A stretch of 64,000 nt of DNA from Diphasiastrum complanatum (Eukaryota > Streptophyta > Lycopodiopsida > Lycopodiales > Lycopodiaceae), in contig CM055095.1 of assembly GCA_029204225.1 (NCBI GenBank), positions 27,392,958-27,456,957 on the forward strand, in the 5' to 3' direction. The stretch's first letter is position 1. Each line of letters begins with the position of its first letter. A program made the translations under genes and the position numbers. Shown here in pieces: positions 45,905 through 58,634 of this stretch. The notes beneath the pieces were generated by a model. The model worked only from the letters and a program-made list of their open reading frames with translations. It was not told the origin of the DNA and did not search any database.

Positions 45905-47350
45905 TGAAGAAAAAAAGATCGAGAGCATGGTTCAGTTTTTCTGTGGTAAGTCTTCGTCATGGTGGTGTGACTTGTAATCGAAACCTGCTACATGGGAAGG
46001 ATTCTTGAAAGTTTTCCGAAAATCATTTGTGGTTGTGAACAATTTAGACTACTATCAAAGATAAATTACAAAATGGGGATGAAGATTTAGACTCTTATCT
46101 CCAAGAGTTCATGGATTTATGGATCAAAGTTCCATCATTCAATTCAAAACTGGCTCTTTGGCAGTTCATTCTCAGTTTTCAGAATGAAAGTAAGTGAAAC
46201 GTGCTTCAAAATTTTGGATGATGTGGTCCAGATCACAAAAGCTTATGATTCTATGGTGGTGGCATCCAAGAAACAGTTTCAGGCTAATCCATCAGTGCCC
46301 AGATTAGAAAAAGGAAAGAAACGAGTTCATGACAAGATGCATGTCAAATATTTTGACAAAATTGATCCAAGGCATCAAAAAGGCAAGCAAAAGAAATAGA
46401 TGTCCCAAAAAAAGACTAAAAAGATTGATCTATGTTTTATTTGCAACAAGCCTAGACATGCTATGAAATTATGCCTAGAGCAAAACAAACCCAAAGTAAT
46501 TGAAAAGCCCAGTAAGGACAATCTAAAGTTGGAAATTAACTCGATTGATTGTGGGTGTGAATGTTCATTCAATACTACTTCTTTCTTACCAGATAAATTG
46601 TTATATTTGAAAGGCACAGTTAAAGATTAAGAAGTCAGTATGTTGGCGGATAGTGGTTCAACTCATAGTTTTATTTATTCTCATCTTGTGCATAAACTTG
46701 GCCTAGAAAATGAAGCTAGAAATCATAGATATAAAGTATATCTAGCTTCAAGTGTAAAGTTGGAGACTTGGGTAGTTACGAGTCCCAAAGCTCCCAATTT
46801 TGATTCAAGATTATAAAAAATTAGTTGATTTTCATTTTTTGGATTTAGCACGTAGCTAAAATATTATTTTAGGCTATGAATGGTTATTTAAAAAATCTCT
46901 TGGTATTAATTTTGAGAAGCATGTGCTCTCTTTTCAAGACGAGGATAAAGTAGTTATATTGTTTGGAGACATATATGTACATCCATCTGAGATGGTTTCG
47001 ATGACTAATATAATGAAAAGAATTTATCCACAGTATGAAGCTTATTCTTTGTTTGTTCAACCCATTTTGGATTTTTTTGAAATGCATCTAAGTGGTTGTA
47101 AATTTTCTAGAATTCTTAAATTAGTGGATTTAGATCATGAGCAAATTGAAAAGAATAAGATCATAGATAAATTAAAAGATGTTTTTCTAGTTAAACTACT
47201 TCACGGTTTACCACGTTGAGGATCAGTTATGTGGTATTATGGTTAAGATTATAAGTGAGCAGCATTCTCGGGCATGGAAGTGAACTATTAATATGCAACT
47301 CAATAGATTGAATCAACAACTTCTCAAGCAAGAGTGTGCTCTTAATTTTT
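45905..47350 (+). pseudogene. Gypsy gag, zinc knuckle, protease and pol start remnant
   Basis: Plus strand, broken by stops and frame changes. Gag C-terminal region, then zinc knuckle CFICNKPRHAMKLC, protease LADSGSTHSFIYSHLVHKLG, ILGYEWL, and the spacer to LKDVFLVKLLHGLP, the usual lead-in to Gypsy reverse transcriptase. It ends near 47350. The reverse transcriptase proper, RNase H and integrase are absent, so the 3' two thirds are lost. Confidence 0.85.
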
Positions 47351-49042
47351 CACAAAGACTATGTCTCAATAAAGCCAACACGAGACATATGTATCAAATT
47401 ATCGCCCATATATGAAGTTGAATACTCTTAGCTTTAGGTGTTTGGCCCACCTACCGGGATGATAATGTGAACTTGTGTTGACTATACGTGGATGATGCTA
47501 ACTTGTGTTGACTATGGGCGCCCACCTGTAATTATCATGCACAAGTTAGCACATGGTTTTAGTTTGGGCTAACTTGTGCCAATGTATTTTGGGCTCCTTC
47601 TTAGGTGTGCCAAAAACATGTACTTACCGTGACTTCTTAAGCTAATGAAATTCAACTTTTCAATTGTCAACTATGGACTGCCACAAATTGTTGGAGATGG
47701 AAGTCCACTTCATCTCTTGTTCACACATGCATGGCTCTTTGGGTAACCTTTCTTACCGTCTAAACTCCTCTTGTGGACGATAATGATCTTGCGGAGTGTT
47801 CTTGCTTGCAAAGTGTGCTTAATTCTCCTTTCTAGAGCCATTTTTTTGTTGCATTTTTTTGCAATATGATGCCTATTTCATATCATTCATGCAGTCCACT
47901 ATAAAACATAGCCGAATCATATAATGGGTGTGAGGTGGGGTAGGTACGTGGTTAGTGGTAATGCACTATGGAAGGGGCCATATGCCCAATAAGGATTTCC
48001 ACAATTTTTTAGGCTAGGCAAAATGGCCTGTGCTCTGTGCCTTCCATTGCATAATGGATACTTTGACGTTTTCCACATGTACATTATAAAGCATATTGAG
48101 CACTTTGACTTTTTTCGACCAGTAAAAAACTGTCCCTTGGCAGCCTGATGCATGACGCCTGATGCGCAGGCTGCAACGCACACCACAAAATCTCTAAAAA
48201 AACATATGCATATATTGCTTTTTAATATGTTAAAAAACCAGGCAAAATAGTCACAAAGTATCCATTATGGAATTGTACCTCATAACTATAGATGGGGCAA
48301 CCCGCATGACACTTACCAAATTGTTCTTGGTTACCACTAGCATAACTTGGTTTTAGAAATTCGGAGGTGGAGCATGCACCTTATCAAAACAAGTAAGGAA
48401 ATGAATATGCATGGCTAGAAAGTATGGCCTTTAAGCAAGTATAACTTGCACACAAACTAGCCCATTGCCAATTACCATAAAATAGCATCATCAAGAGGAG
48501 CACATATTTGTGTCAATAAAAGTAGGTACTTTTTTATGGAGAGCATCACAAGGTCGCATAGGAACAACGAAGATCCTTGGATCCTATGAAGTGTTACCCG
48601 TGAATGAGAGTGAGAAGAAAATAAGTCTTTCAATGTGCTAACCATGCATTTTGTTCCATGACCTCTCTTCATTCTAAGAACAAAGTAATCTCTACAACCA
48701 TTGTAGCTTTGGGATATTGCTACTGTTTGTACAAATGGTAGAAATGCAATGTACATGTCAAATTCCATACACACCAGAGTTGTGCATGCAACTATTGTAT
48801 TGTCCATTGTTTTTGTTTCAGCTTGCTCGTTGGCTCTGGGGCTGATGGATGAATCTGTTGTGGTGCTGTGCTACTTTGATGTTTATGGACAAATTAAAGC
48901 AGTTGATTCAGCTGAGTGCGTCAGTTCTGGCTGCATTCGAACAACGCTATGGACATGATCATCAGCTGATTGAACTGACATCATGAATGCTGACTGCATT
49001 CAAACGACAGTATATAATTACATGAATATCTGCAAAGACGGC
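47351..49042. other. No gene seen
   Basis: Nothing recognised. It includes the 3' flank of the receptor kinase gene. Confidence 0.5.
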
Positions 49043-51145
49043 CTATGGCTTGGCATCTGGGCAATGGAATACATCGGAGGATTCCATGGAGCTTGTAGGA
49101 ATAGAACAGGTGTGGGAGTGAAGACAGTTCAGCTGTGGAGGAGAGGATGGGTAGAAGGCCACTGGTCTTTTGGAGGGCAAGGTGGGCAGTGGAGAATGGG
49201 CAGTGAGGCACTGAACAACCGCTCGAATGGTGGGTCGGGCACTGGCATCCGGGTGGCTGCAAGCAAGACCCAGATGCAGCAACCCAGTCATCTCCTGGTG
49301 ATCGAACTCACCCCCCAGCCGTGGATCTGCAGCTTCTAGGAGGCGTCCCTGAGTGCGAAGCTCCCATACCCAGTCCACCAACACTACCTCCGAGGGCTCC
49401 CGTGACCTGTCAATAGGCCTTCTGCCGCATGCGACTTCCAGCGCTACTATGCCGAAGCTGAACACGTCCGATTTTGTTGTGGGCTTGCCTGTTTGGCTCG
49501 CCTCCGGAGCTAGATAGCCCAGCGTGCCTGCCACAATGGTTGTCTCAGGATTCTGGTTGTGTTCGATCAAGCGCGCGAGGCCAAAGTCCCCCAGCCTTGC
49601 ATTGAAGCCCGCGTCTAGCATCACATTGCTGGGCTTCACATCCCTATGCAGCACCTGCTGATCCCACTCCTCATGCAGATAGAGCAACGCTGCTGCCAGC
49701 CCGCAGATGATGTTGTGGCGCTGCTTCCAGTTTAGAGTTTCCTCGTTTTCGAACAGCGCTTTGTCTAGACTGCCGTTGGGCATGAACTCATAGACCAGCA
49801 GCAGCTCGCCTTCGTCGTGGCACCAGCCTTGGAGTTGCACCAGGTTGCGATGGCGCAGCCTGCCTATGGTGGTGACCTCCGCTGCGAATTCCTTCTCGCC
49901 TTGCTGTGAATCCTCTGACACGCGCTTCACTGCCACCAACGATCCATCCTCCGTCATCACGCCCTTGTAGACTCTTCCAAAGCCGCCTTGTCCCAGCAGC
50001 TGCTTCGGGCTGAAGTTGTTGGTGGCAGAAATAAGCTCTTGGCGACAGAAGTGACGAGGCCCGTATGCGTATTGATCAGCGTGCTCCAACAATCGCAAAG
50101 CCTTTGACTTCCAAAGCCCTCGCTTCCACTGCTCGTAGCCATACACAGCGGTGGCAGAGAGGGCAGACAGCAGTGCGGTCAGGCTCAGCCCCACTAACAG
50201 GCCAAGCTTGTAGGATCTAGCAGCAGTAGTGCCGTGTTGATTGCCAGAATGTTGAGCCACAATGTTGGAAGCCCCCCCATTAGGAGATGGAGCAGACACC
50301 GTTGGTTGTGGAATGATATCGCTGCTGTTGAATTCCCAGGACAGTATACTATGTAGCTCGAAGCAGTATCCCGTTGCAGCAGAGAAGCCCACGTACATGT
50401 ACTCCGAGATGACTGTGGCTAGATCGATCCTATATGAGAGGAGGGGGCTTTCCTGAGGCTTGACCGCATTGTGTGATACGTATATATCTAGCAGCTTCAG
50501 ATTGGCATCGTAATCTATCCATGCTGTGATGTTATTGTCGCTTTTAAGATCAACCCCCACAAGATCAAGCGAAGCTGTCCGCTTTGAGACAATGCTATTT
50601 ATATCAATCCCCACGTGATTGCTATCTGGATCGAAGCTGTTCTGGAAAGTGTCGAATTCTATGCCCAGAGTGTGGTTACTGCTGCTACCGGCGGTGTTGT
50701 TGTTCTCAGGTGGCTCAAAGATGCCAAGGTAGCCGCCGGCTGCCTTTGGCGATGCAGGGGACATGTTTGGGAACAGCACGAAGGCCAAGCCATCGCCGAG
50801 ATTTTTAGCAGTCACATTGTGAATCCGGAAGGTGAAGGATGTGGCAAAAGATGCAGTGGCGTTTGTGGATGGATCTAGCAGCCTTATGGGCTTGCTGTAG
50901 AACGCCCTCCCCACACTCCGCTGTAGATTAGACTCTTTCTCATTATCAGTCAGCTGCAAACTTCCCTTTGAGGTTGGCTGAGCGTCCCCGTTGACAGACA
51001 AATTGGCCACTCCAGGTGGGAACGATGAGAAAGCAAAGCTAACACTACGTCCCTCTACCGCCGGCCACTGCATATGAAACGCAAACCCGATAAGCAACAG
51101 CAATATTAAGCTCAGTTCTGAATCCATGTACCAGTGTCTGCCCAT
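49043..51145 (-). CDS. L-type lectin-domain receptor-like kinase
   Basis: A cell-surface receptor kinase, 700 residues, single exon as is usual for the family. Signal peptide about 1-32 (LSLILLLLIGFAFHM core); an alternative start at Met7 would also give a good signal. Legume-lectin domain about 34-275, with metal-site stretches GDGLAFVLFP and GIEFDTFQN...SNHVGID. A serine/proline-rich linker follows, then a membrane helix about 313-335 (LGLLVGLSLTALLSALSA) with a Trp/Lys stop-transfer. Kinase domain about 384-650: GQGGFGRVY loop, AVKR lysine 407, HRDVKPSN (an RD kinase, with all catalytic residues) and DFGLAR at 520. The tail is short. The complete frame and intact motifs suggest a working gene. 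It is more GC-rich than its surroundings. The ligand is unknown; family members act in defence and development signalling. Confidence 0.96.
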   Translation of the reverse strand: MGRHWYMDSELSLILLLLIGFAFHMQWPAVEGRSVSFAFSSFPPGVANLSVNGDAQPTSKGSLQLTDNEKESNLQRSVGRAFYSKPIRLLDPSTNATASFATSFTFRIHNVTAKNLGDGLAFVLFPNMSPASPKAAGGYLGIFEPPENNNTAGSSSNHTLGIEFDTFQNSFDPDSNHVGIDINSIVSKRTASLDLVGVDLKSDNNITAWIDYDANLKLLDIYVSHNAVKPQESPLLSYRIDLATVISEYMYVGFSAATGYCFELHSILSWEFNSSDIIPQPTVSAPSPNGGASNIVAQHSGNQHGTTAARSYKLGLLVGLSLTALLSALSATAVYGYEQWKRGLWKSKALRLLEHADQYAYGPRHFCRQELISATNNFSPKQLLGQGGFGRVYKGVMTEDGSLVAVKRVSEDSQQGEKEFAAEVTTIGRLRHRNLVQLQGWCHDEGELLLVYEFMPNGSLDKALFENEETLNWKQRHNIICGLAAALLYLHEEWDQQVLHRDVKPSNVMLDAGFNARLGDFGLARLIEHNQNPETTIVAGTLGYLAPEASQTGKPTTKSDVFSFGIVALEVACGRRPIDRSREPSEVVLVDWVWELRTQGRLLEAADPRLGGEFDHQEMTGLLHLGLACSHPDASARPTIRAVVQCLTAHSPLPTLPSKRPVAFYPSSPPQLNCLHSHTCSIPTSSMESSDVFHCPDAKP

Positions 51146-54100
51146 GCCAGATCTGATCAGCTCCTTATACCCAAATCCGGATCCTTGTCAAAGGCAAGCT
51201 CCTCTCTGTTAAGTCGACTGATCAAGCATATAGCTCCATTGGACCAATCAAGCACAGAACTCCATTGACTCTACCACTCGATCACTCAAACATAAGGCAA
51301 GCGTTTATGTGAGCCTGTATCAGATAAATAAATCATCACGGATCAGCCAAGATCTATCCCTGTTCAATAATATCATGTGTGCCTAAAACAAGGCAATACA
51401 TTTCACACACAAAGTGCAAGGAAAAGAGAGAGCGGTGGGTATATAGGAAGATGTCCAATGAAAGAGTTTGTGTATGGCTGGCTCATAAGCCAAAAGCTGC
51501 AGGAAAGTAAAACTTTATATAAAAAGAACACAGCATTGCTTGCCTTCTGTGAATTTGCCTGGTTAAAACCCAAAAAAAGGGTTGGGAATGGGTTTGATTT
51601 GGCAGAAAAAATCCTGTCAGATAAATAAGTGGGCATTTCTTATGAACCACTTATTTCTCATGGAGCTCACACACACCATATCTAAGATGGGATCAACTCG
51701 TGTATTCATTAAGCCTTGTCACTCACTCCTTGAGAAGTGTGATGGCCTTTTTGCCTTTGGCTTTTCTTGCATGGGGCTTGTCTACACTGAGTAGACTATA
51801 TCTTAGAATGTGGATGATGATGATCTGAAGCCATAGCAGCTTGTGGTCATTCTAATGTCACTTTGGATTCCCGACCTAGATCTTTCATTCAATCTTTCAT
51901 ATAAAATTTTCCTCGAAATCTTCTACATTCTAGGAAGGTGACAAAAGATCATCATAAATGGGCCCATTACTTCCTCATGGTGTGAGAGTATAGGCAACAT
52001 TCAATGTGAGGGCCCACCATCATCCAAGGGTGGTTTTTGTATGGAAGCATATCTCAAGCTCCAATGGAGGAGCCCATCTTCTCATTTAATGAGGTGCATT
52101 TTTCAAGTGAATGAGGGTGACCTCAATCAACCTCATTCAATGGTGAAGAAATGTGATGGAAAAATCAGGATACTCGAGTCTCCAGCATAAGATTAGGGTA
52201 GGGTGAACAACCTTCCTGGACAAGGGGGACAAGGGTGGTTCTTTGAGAATGTTACACCTTTCCCTTCCTTAGGACTCTAGTAATCAATATATAAAACAAA
52301 AGATTTTACACATTCAAATGTTATAGAAGCTAGGAGCTATACATTGACATGCAACATGGACCTTAAAGTCAATGCCTTATTGTAGCCAATCCATGCTTCC
52401 AACACAAAGAATAAAGTGCGATGAGCCAATTGTCATTTCACCTATTAGCTTGGAAGTCTTTAGGTTTGGACCGTTTGGTACTTGCAAAAAATTCATTTGA
52501 TATTTGTAGCTACAAATTTTAATTTTATAGAATTTCAAACTTTCATTGAATTGTTGGAGGTTTTCTATAAAGTTGTCTTAAATACTTTTTAAAAATGTAC
52601 CCACCCTTATTTAAACAAGATGATTTCAAACATTGAGAATCTTTGTCATACATGTGTGTGCTCAAGAGACTTTAAAATAGTTGGAAAATGCAAAAACATT
52701 ATTTTCAATGCTCAAGCCTCAAACTCATGTAGGAGTGACACCTTGGCTTTTAGCAAATTATGACAATAGCTTATTGCTATCCTAGCAAAGCTAAATAACC
52801 TATATCACTTTGATGACATAATTAAAAAACTACAATGAAACTTATAATTTGATAGATATAACTAAAATTAATAGTGAGTTTTCTTACATGTAAACACCTA
52901 CAATTGTTTTTATTTTCTTTGTATGTCCTCACTTGTTTGGTGAATTGGAGGTGAACCATCACCTCTAGTCAACTCACTACAACTTAGTCAATGAATATAA
53001 TTTCATTTTTTTAACATGCACAATTTTCATGCACAAGTATACAATGTACAACATCTTATACCATGAACCTAATTTGGGAGCACAAGGCTTCAAGATGTCA
53101 TCAACAAGAGGTGATGTGGCAACAATTTCTCTCTTACTTGGCTCTTCCCACTAGCCTTAACAAACCTAATAAATCAAAATTAAAAGGTAAAACACCAACT
53201 TAAAATTTTGATTTTTTATGACCATCAATTTTTTCCATTACTACAGAGTTAATATGCTTTCATCCATGGTCTAACATCTGTGACATCATATCAAAGAATA
53301 TGGAGTAAGATGCCTTTATGGGAGGAATGATGTTTGGATGCCATTAATTGACACAACCAAGAAATATTTATTTGAGAGACATACAAAGATCTAACTTTGT
53401 TTTTCTTCTTGTGGACACTTATTATTTTCTATGGAAAAGTTTAAGATGGGCCAAGGTGTAATTGCAATGGTTGCTTCCAAACACAAGGCACGAGGCCGTA
53501 TTGCCAAGTGGCACAATGCCCATTGCTCATGTGGAAGCTTAATTTGTGCAACTTTCAACAACCATGCACATGGTGACAAAAGTCTAAGATGTCTAGTCCA
53601 AGTGCATTTGGTAGGGATCTAACTTCAAAGCTCACACATCGCAAGGAGAAAAGGAGAGGTCTAACAAGAAAGCCACCCTTAAAGACCAAAGATATAACTA
53701 TTAGAGAGACACGTGGACACATGGAGTACAGAAATGTTCATAGACAGGTTGTCATATGAGTATCCATCAATTTCCACAACCAAAGAAATGACTATCATCT
53801 CTAATATTTTCAAGACTCTTTAAAACGACATGCATGTGTGACACTAACTACAAACTAATGGGGAAAATGTCATGTAAGGGCTAGAGGGGCATGTACAAAG
53901 TATTGGGGGATGTGTTTTCAGTCACCTTTCTTCCAGGGTGGGGAGGAAGTTTAATGGGCCATGATTGAATGGTCATTAAATTGAGAGAAAATGCCACTAA
54001 TTTTTTTTCCATAGGATAAAATATTTGTAATGTTAAGCTTCGGTTATATCTTGTACTTACTTTTTGTGTTTTTCTTTGTATCACATGCATTATATTAACT

Positions 54101-54771
54101 TATGGCTCCACAAACTCGTAGCCTTTCATGTTGACACAAAATTTGTTTGATATGCGGATGTTGTATTGTTTTGTAATAATGTCATCATATACAACACTTA
54201 CATTGTACATCTATTTGGCCCATCCATTGTGATCCTATTTTCTGTTATTTCACACAAATATCAAGATTTAAGCATGGGTCTCCATTACCACAGTCTAAGT
54301 CTTATCCAACTCAGTTAAGTTAAAGAAACAAAGTTGCTATTAGAATTATATACACATGTGAGCTATTGCATTATAATGGTATTATTTTAAGCACACTTTA
54401 TACACTGCATCTAGTAAGACAGAGAGAACTTGAAGCATGCAAGTTCACGATTCCAAACACAATATCGAGCACAAACCTCCCAAGTTTTGGAGCTTGTGTG
54501 CTTCGCGGTGTGTTTGAGAATACCTAGATTTGATTCAGAGTCTTTGTTTGTGTAATGAAAGTTATTCATAACATTGTATAGTGCTTCATGCAAGAGAATT
54601 GCATACTTTAAAAATTGATTTTTAGTGTCTTTCTTACTAAAGACTTTGATTGTTTACCTTATTGATGTGGAGGTTGTATGTTAGTGATTTGAAATGCTTG
54701 GTGTTTTGTTGAAAAATTTGTTTTCTTCAACTCTCATACATGGTAATCCCCAGAAAATAGGGACTTGTAGC

Positions 54772-54775
<4 letters not shown>
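51146..54775. other. Gene-free stretch upstream of the receptor kinase
   Basis: The first few hundred bases should contain the kinase promoter; a TATA-like CTATATAC on the minus strand lies near 51435-51445. Beyond that, AT-rich sequence with no recognised gene. One copy of the dispersed ttgtatgtcctcacttgt phrase is at about 52918-52937. Confidence 0.45.

Positions 54776-54851
<76 letters not shown>
54776..54851. repeat. (GA)n microsatellite, about 76 bp
   Basis: Uninterrupted GA tract. Confidence 0.98.
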
Positions 54852-54855
<4 letters not shown>

Positions 54856-55189
54856 ACTGCACTTAGTTCCTCTTGACAAAGCAAGACTGAAATCTTTTAA
54901 AGCCTTTATTCAAAATTCAACAAGGTAAAATATAGCTGAAAAGTAAAATACAATACTATAAAGCACCATAAAGCATAACCACTTTCAAGACGTCCAGCTG
55001 ATACCTGCCACCATCCCACAAAACAAAACCACTCAAGTTAGTTTAGTGCAGAAGACAAGTGTCATGGCTAAACGTCAGTTGTTATTCATGTCCAAAAGGA
55101 GTTATACTGCTTGACAACTTTAATTAACAGTTTAAATCATAGTCCAGTTTTTCCAAACAAGCAATATTTTAGTGATAGGCCAAGCCGTT

Positions 55190-55665
55190 TTAATACCGTA
55201 TTAGGGCGAGTGCCATGCTGATCAGTTTACGTGCAGTTGGTCCATATCAGATCTAATTTAGTCATAAACGAGTATGAAAAGTTTTAACCATTTACGTTTT
55301 TCTTAGCCAAAAAACTTGGTGTGGACACGTGTGCTAGTAATAGAGCAAATCCATGCTATGCTAATCCAAGTGGCCCTTGTAGGGCAAGGTATGTCACGCA
55401 CTACTGTCCATACTCCTGAGCATATCCATGCTTTCCAGTTGTATCTCACCAAAGGTCTAAAGTAACACTTATTAGGGTAAGGTACCATGATTGTTATACA
55501 TGACTCATATAGCAACCATGGAATAAGGACACTGCTTCGGAAAGATATGATTAATTCTTAAGTAAAAGAATTCCAATGTTTATAACAAGTATTAGGGCAG
55601 ATCCATGCCATTCTAATCCTTTAGTAAAAACTACGAATCTTATGCATATCCATGTTGTCTAAGAT
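55190..55665. repeat. Degenerate repeats of 'attagggc.(a/g)atccatgct'
   Basis: About six imperfect copies spaced 60-130 bp (near 55199, 55340, 55410, 55469, 55590, 55640), several followed by 'atgctaatcc'. The rest of 54852-56015 has no recognised feature. Confidence 0.45.
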
Positions 55666-56013
55666 CATATTATTGGAGTCCTTTCAACATGTAAGAGAAA
55701 AACAAACTCTTCACGGTGTTGTAAAGATAAAACCTCGAAACTGCATGCTTTTTTATAGTGTCATGCAGTGTGGTTTCTTGGAAGGTATGAGTGGGAGAGA
55801 GAAAATTAATTTCCCTCCAACTAGGATTTAAAATTTTAAAGCTTTATAAAGTGTTTTTGAATTTTAAGTGGGAAAACCACTTAGGTAAGAAAAAACTTTT
55901 CTTATGCAAGTGTAGAATGTAAATTGGACCTTGTGTTTTTGGAGAAGCGGTACGTTTGTCATTGTCCACTTGTTTGGTAGCAAAGCAGGGTAAAACTGAA
56001 CGAAGGAGCATCC

Positions 56014-56880
<867 letters not shown>

Positions 56881-56887
56881 TCGCGAT

Positions 56888-57162
56888 ACTGATTCTCATC
56901 AGTTTCGCGACACTGATTCTCATCAGTCTCGCGATCCATATAGACTTTGATGATATGAAATTACCAATGATCATTATTCTTTTTGGATATTGTATGAATT
57001 TACTGCTCTAATGATTTGAGTGTGCAGGTATTACTACCCGTAAAACTAAGAACCTTTTGTGAACTGATGAGAATCAGTTTCGTGTCGAGAGCAGTAAATT
57101 CATACAATATCCAAAAAGAATAATGATCATTGGTAATTTCATATCATCAAAGTCTATATGGA
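56888..57162. repeat. Perfect 75-bp inverted repeat with 78-bp spacer
   Basis: The arms 56935-57009 and 57088-57162 are exact reverse complements over 75 bp. The near-palindrome actgattctcatcagt occurs twice left of the left arm (56888-56903, 56911-56926) and once, inverted, in the spacer (57063-57078). The arms could form a very long perfect RNA or DNA hairpin. Confidence 0.95.
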
Positions 57163-58482
57163 GTTGGTAAGATAGAAAAGTCTTTATTTCTTTGGGGCAA
57201 TTTGTCTCTACAAATTACACAATCCATCCCAAGAACGTTCATCATCTTTCGTGCTTCTTTTCGTGTTTTAGGAATTTTTTTTTTCAGAAGTATACTATGC
57301 AATAACCTGAAAAAAAAATGACAATGTGTATTGTTAGAAAATGGACTTTTGTGTATCCCCATAATAAAGTTTTTGTGTTTATCAAAAGCTTATAAATATT
57401 ATGGTTGTTTTGATCTCCTTACAAAAGAGTATACAAAAAACCTCTAAAATAAAAAGCTGAGTTTATGGGAATTTATGGTTTCAGGGAGGAGAGATAGCAA
57501 GAGATGTCAACAATGATATAAAAGATGAGTTCTATGCATTGCGATTGGGCCACATATATTTTAGGGTTTTAACTAATGTTAGTCAACACAATTTCATTGA
57601 TGGGTGGGTTTTATTATATCGCATAATACATATTTAGTTTGACTGAAAGTTAATATACATTGTGGCTGTTTGAGCTTCATGTAAAATGTGTGAATAGGTG
57701 CAACCTTCAAAATGGAAAGCATGAAAAGCTAGGGTTTTTAAGAAATTAGAGTTTTGGAGAGGAAATAGTAAAGAGAGAGAATGTATGCTGTGATGGACAA
57801 AATGTGAATCCGACAATGTGATTGGTGATAAATGTGTAGGGTTTTTGACAATGTTTGGCCAGCCGTGTTAGAGACCAGCACGTTGAGCTTTCTACTTTGA
57901 AGAATCAATTAGAGAGTAACACCTGGTGCTCTATCAACAACGCTACATGCAAAGAGGTGATATGTTTAGAAAACGTGGGAGCTAGGAGAATTTCTTTCAC
58001 AAGTTTTCTGCAGTGGGCTGGGGATCAGCGCACTGTGTAATTTAGGGATTTTTGTCTGTGTATGCAAAAAGTCCAGAGAATGTGAGTTGAGAGAGAGAGA
58101 GAGAGAGAGAGATTCCAAACATATGATTTTATCCACACAAAGTATTAGAGTAAAATTCAGGTTTTACCTAAAGGCTTCAAGTCATCGTTCGACAAATGAA
58201 TTGGGATACCCCTTGTCGCTTACTAGCATGGATCAAATTATACCCAACAAGGTCTACTGTGCGCGATGTGTCCAGAGACTAAATTTCTCTTAGAGATCCT
58301 CGTTGCTTAGAGCCACTCGTGTGGGCGTTACACAGCCACCATGTTAGCAAGCAACTTTGTTGGGCTACCATGGGATCCATGACAAGGGCCCAAAAACCAA
58401 AAGACAAGCATCTCCATGCTTGTCATGTTTACAAAGTGGTAAAGAAAAAATAAAGGAAACAGAACAGAGAAAAACAAGAGAG

Positions 58483-58487
<5 letters not shown>
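57163..58487. other. No gene seen; flank of the GRAM gene
   Basis: AT-rich. A short (GA)12 tract at 58089-58112. The last few hundred bases should hold the promoter of the GRAM-domain gene. Confidence 0.45.

Positions 58488-58517
<30 letters not shown>
58488..58517 (+). repeat. (GA)15 tract just upstream of the GRAM-gene start
   Basis: 30 bp of GA on the sense strand ending 7 bp before the ATG, so in the 5' UTR. Same arrangement as at CENP-C. Confidence 0.9.
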
Positions 58518-58520
<3 letters not shown>

Positions 58521-58524
58521 GGCG

Positions 58525-58634
58525 ATGGCGGTGAATCCTCAGTTGTTTCCCAATGGGTTGCCTGTGCCCTTTGAAGGCGAGCTTTTTGTTCTCACCCGCG
58601 AAGGTGTAGAGTGTCAAGCGGACAAGGTCCCCGA
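58525..58634 (+). CDS. First exon of a GRAM/WBP2-like protein gene
   Basis: Encodes MAVNPQLFPNGLPVPFEGEL, then FVLTREGVECQADKVP, and ends in phase 2 at a strong donor CCCGA|GTAAGTTT. This closely matches the N-terminus of the plant GRAM-domain, WW-binding-protein-2-like family (Arabidopsis At5g11680: M(A)LNPQLFPNGMPVPFVNEMF, then VRDGVEFEVDKIPG). These are small proteins of about 200 residues with a lipid-binding-like GRAM fold and no settled function. No later exon (which should carry the KAKGT.YLSNIR type motif) was found in the remaining 5.4 kb. Either intron 1 is longer than that, as in large plant genomes, or this is a detached exon. Confidence 0.8.

Noticed and set aside
50262-50878. 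Plus-strand open frames opposite the receptor kinase
   Set aside because: Antisense shadows of the intact lectin receptor kinase frame.
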